From positions 248,001 through 312,000 of the forward strand of contig JAGVVL010000022.1 of the NCBI GenBank assembly GCA_018287875.1: a DNA stretch of 64,000 bases, given 5' to 3'. Shown one piece after another: positions 62,215 to 64,000 of this stretch. This DNA is from Nigrospora sphaerica. Lineage: Eukaryota > Ascomycota > Sordariomycetes > Amphisphaeriales > Apiosporaceae. A program made the translations under genes and the position numbers. The first letter of the stretch is position 1; the number at the start of each line of letters is the position of its first letter. The notes under the pieces are model-generated. The model had not been told where the DNA came from. It was given only the letters and a program-made list of their open reading frames with translations, and did no database searches.

Positions 62215-63678
62215 TAAGATTTAAAGTTGCGCGACATCACTGATGGAGTCGATTCCAAAGATATGCCTATGCGACAAGGACAGACTGCTGGACCGGTTTC
62301 AACCACGACCTAGTCGAGCATCGTCGGAGCGTCCCCACAACCACCCGGCGGCCAAAAGTCTCGGATTCATTTTAGATAACGATATCCCAGCCGATTTATC
62401 GCTTAAGGAGACTGATGTTGTCAGCGGTTGGGTTTCGTCCATGTCTTTCGAAAAGTTTCGTTGCTGGAGGCTACTCTTGATGGACACGGGGCCATTTCAG
62501 CACAAGGAGGGCTCAAGATAGACACAGCGAACGCAAGAGATAACAATTGGTGCCTCGAGTTCCCTAAATCCACCAAAATACCATTAAGAAGGCAGAACTA
62601 AGAGCACACGAGTCGACATGAGAAGGCTATATTACTGGCAGATTCTTCATCATCATACTTTCCGGAACCGACCCCTGAAGATATCGGCACGGCTGAGCCT
62701 TAGATTAAAGTTTTTGGTGTCCTCAAAAATATTTAACAACACTTATCTTCACGAACAGATTCATTTCACCACCTTGGTATTACGGCCTGGCAGTTGGTTC
62801 CCTGCAGGAGCAGCCCTTATAGTGCAGAACTGGACAGAATGACTCCAACAAATGGATCATTCCCGAAGCCTTTGCTTTATGCCTCAGCGGGCAGTTGGTC
62901 CTGACGCGTTGTAACAACCGGCCGAATGATGCCTTCGCCGCAGAATGAACTCCAGACCACGGAAATTTCCAATTTGTGTTAGTCGGACTATTGTTGGGAC
63001 CCTTGGGCCTTAGAACGACTGCCTTATTACTGGTGAAGGTCGCCAGCATGTCAGATAGCCGGGCCTTCTCTTCCCCTACTGCCTCCCTACATCCTCCTTC
63101 TGTTTCTTCTTTTGTCCGGTAGCACCGATAAACTAGAATATGATGTCCAACGGGAATAGTGCGTAAGTGTATATAAAAGAAGTTCCGCCCGGAGGGCCAT
63201 ATCCGGCTGCCCCATGTCATGCTTCACCGTAAGAAGACAGATGGGAGGCTGGGCTACAACCACCCCGGGTGCACTTGTAGTGGAAATAAAGAAAGTTATC
63301 TCTAGAATAGACAAACAAGTTGTTCGGAGAAACAGGAAAAAGTCAGTCAAATATCGTACCGGTCCAACCCGGGCCCTCCGACGTACTGGGGCCTCCGGAT
63401 GTGTTTGCATGCATCCATCGAATCCCGTCTCTGTTACCGTCTTGCACCAATGCAAACCACAGAAGATTTTTGTATTCCGTAATCATGCCATCATTGTGAT
63501 GATCTTATCCACACTTGTTAGAATTGACTCACCTAACCTAACCTTGTTTCAATAATATGACTTCCCTCCCTTGCCATGCCCTGCTTTCACTCACCCTACT
63601 CTAACCACCCTCTCCTCTTAATATCTGAAACTATCGAGAGTGCCTCGTCTACGTATGCTACAATACTGGTAGCCGCTG
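62215..63678. other. Intergenic; repeat R4 copy at 62,786-62,915
   Basis: 62,786-62,915 matches 33,810-33,940. The frames at 62,243-62,521, 62,780-63,220 and 63,214-63,555 show no family similarity. 63,200-63,678 is the presumed promoter region of the next gene. Confidence 0.4.
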
Positions 63679-64000
63679 ATGCCACGAGCCATCCGTGACC
63701 TTCTACCCAAGGGTGATGAGCAGCCGCTGAACGATCCTACCGAGCCGAACGAGCGCCTTGAGCATCCGCGTAAACGTAAACTTGTCCAGCTCGCCTGTAA
63801 CTGGTGCCGGTCTCACAAACGAAATGCGACGGAGAAAGGTCCCTATGCAACACCTGTCGCCAGCGCAGAGTCCCGTGCGAGTATGATGACGACCCTAACA
63901 CGACGACGCGTGCAAACCTTCGAGAGCAGTATCGACTCCTGGAAGAACAGCAGCAGGAGTCCACCGAGTTATTTGAGTTGCTTTGCAACCGCCCTCTGCA
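63679..64000 (+). pseudogene. Zn2Cys6 transcription factor, 5' part, one-base break (runs off window)
   Basis: It starts at ATG 63,679 (MPRAIRDLLPKGDEQ). The zinc cluster begins LVQLACNWCRSHKR. One base is then missing from the A run at about 63,822-63,824. In the shifted frame the rest follows as KCDGERSLCNTCRQRRVPCEYDDD, completing the six Cys (C-x2-C-x6-C-x7-C-x2-C-x6-C). A coiled-coil-like linker (LREQYRLLEEQQQE) runs to the window end. It is either a real gene with a sequencing error or a young pseudogene. The regulatory domain is outside the window. Confidence 0.75.

Noticed and set aside
62243..62521. 92-aa frame after the solo LTR
   Set aside because: No recognisable motif and no supporting signals.

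Overview
The window is a transposon-rich stretch of a filamentous ascomycete (Pezizomycotina) genome. The evidence is Zn2Cys6, bHLH, bZIP and RGS genes with fungal domain layouts, short GT-AG introns with GCTAAC/CTGAC-like branch sites, Pol III and TATA signals, Tad-like LINEs, chromovirus and copia LTR elements, pogo/Fot-type DDE transposons, and stop codons that look like repeat-induced point mutation (RIP). I cannot name the species. About three quarters of the sequence is mobile DNA.

Layout. 1-13,600 is a LINE array: the 5' part of a minus-strand Tad-like LINE (LINE-C, cut by the window edge), a 3.3-kb LINE (LINE-A) with a 13-bp target-site duplication, a nearly complete Tad-like LINE with gag, endonuclease, RT and RNase H (LINE-B), and a 5'-truncated second copy of LINE-A. 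13,600-19,950 is a gene island with repeats: a tRNA-Ala, an RGS gene, a bHLH regulator and a 33-residue Cys-rich ORF. 20,400-30,000 holds a dead transposase, a JmjC gene killed by four stops and split by an intact pogo-like transposon (D2), and a second pogo-like transposon (D1). 30,935-33,643 is an intact Zn2Cys6 regulator. 34,044-49,382 is a nest: a JmjC relic is next to DDE transposon D3, D3 contains a Ty3/gypsy chromovirus, and that contains a copia element (copia-1). 49,700-57,200 holds a solo LTR and a second full-length copia (copia-2). 57,670-59,653 is a degenerate DDE transposon (D4). A bZIP gene, a solo copia-1 LTR and a truncated Zn2Cys6 gene follow.

Main observations. (1) LINE-A begins exactly at its duplication with a sequence that folds as an HDV-like self-cleaving ribozyme, with P1, P2, P3, P1.1, P4 and a GCNRA-type J4/2. 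(2) Copia-1 and copia-2 each carry an intron-containing gene on the strand opposite gag-pol, between pol and the 3' LTR. The two predicted proteins share a motif block. (3) Every insertion in the nest can be peeled off by its duplication, and the interrupted reading frames rejoin in phase. (4) Almost every frame break in the window is a loss of one base in a homopolymer, which looks like a sequencing or assembly artefact. Several elements called broken here may be intact. The JmjC stops are substitutions and look real.

The host genes are mostly transcription or signalling regulators lying singly between repeats. I see no metabolic cluster and no CRISPR or prokaryotic features.
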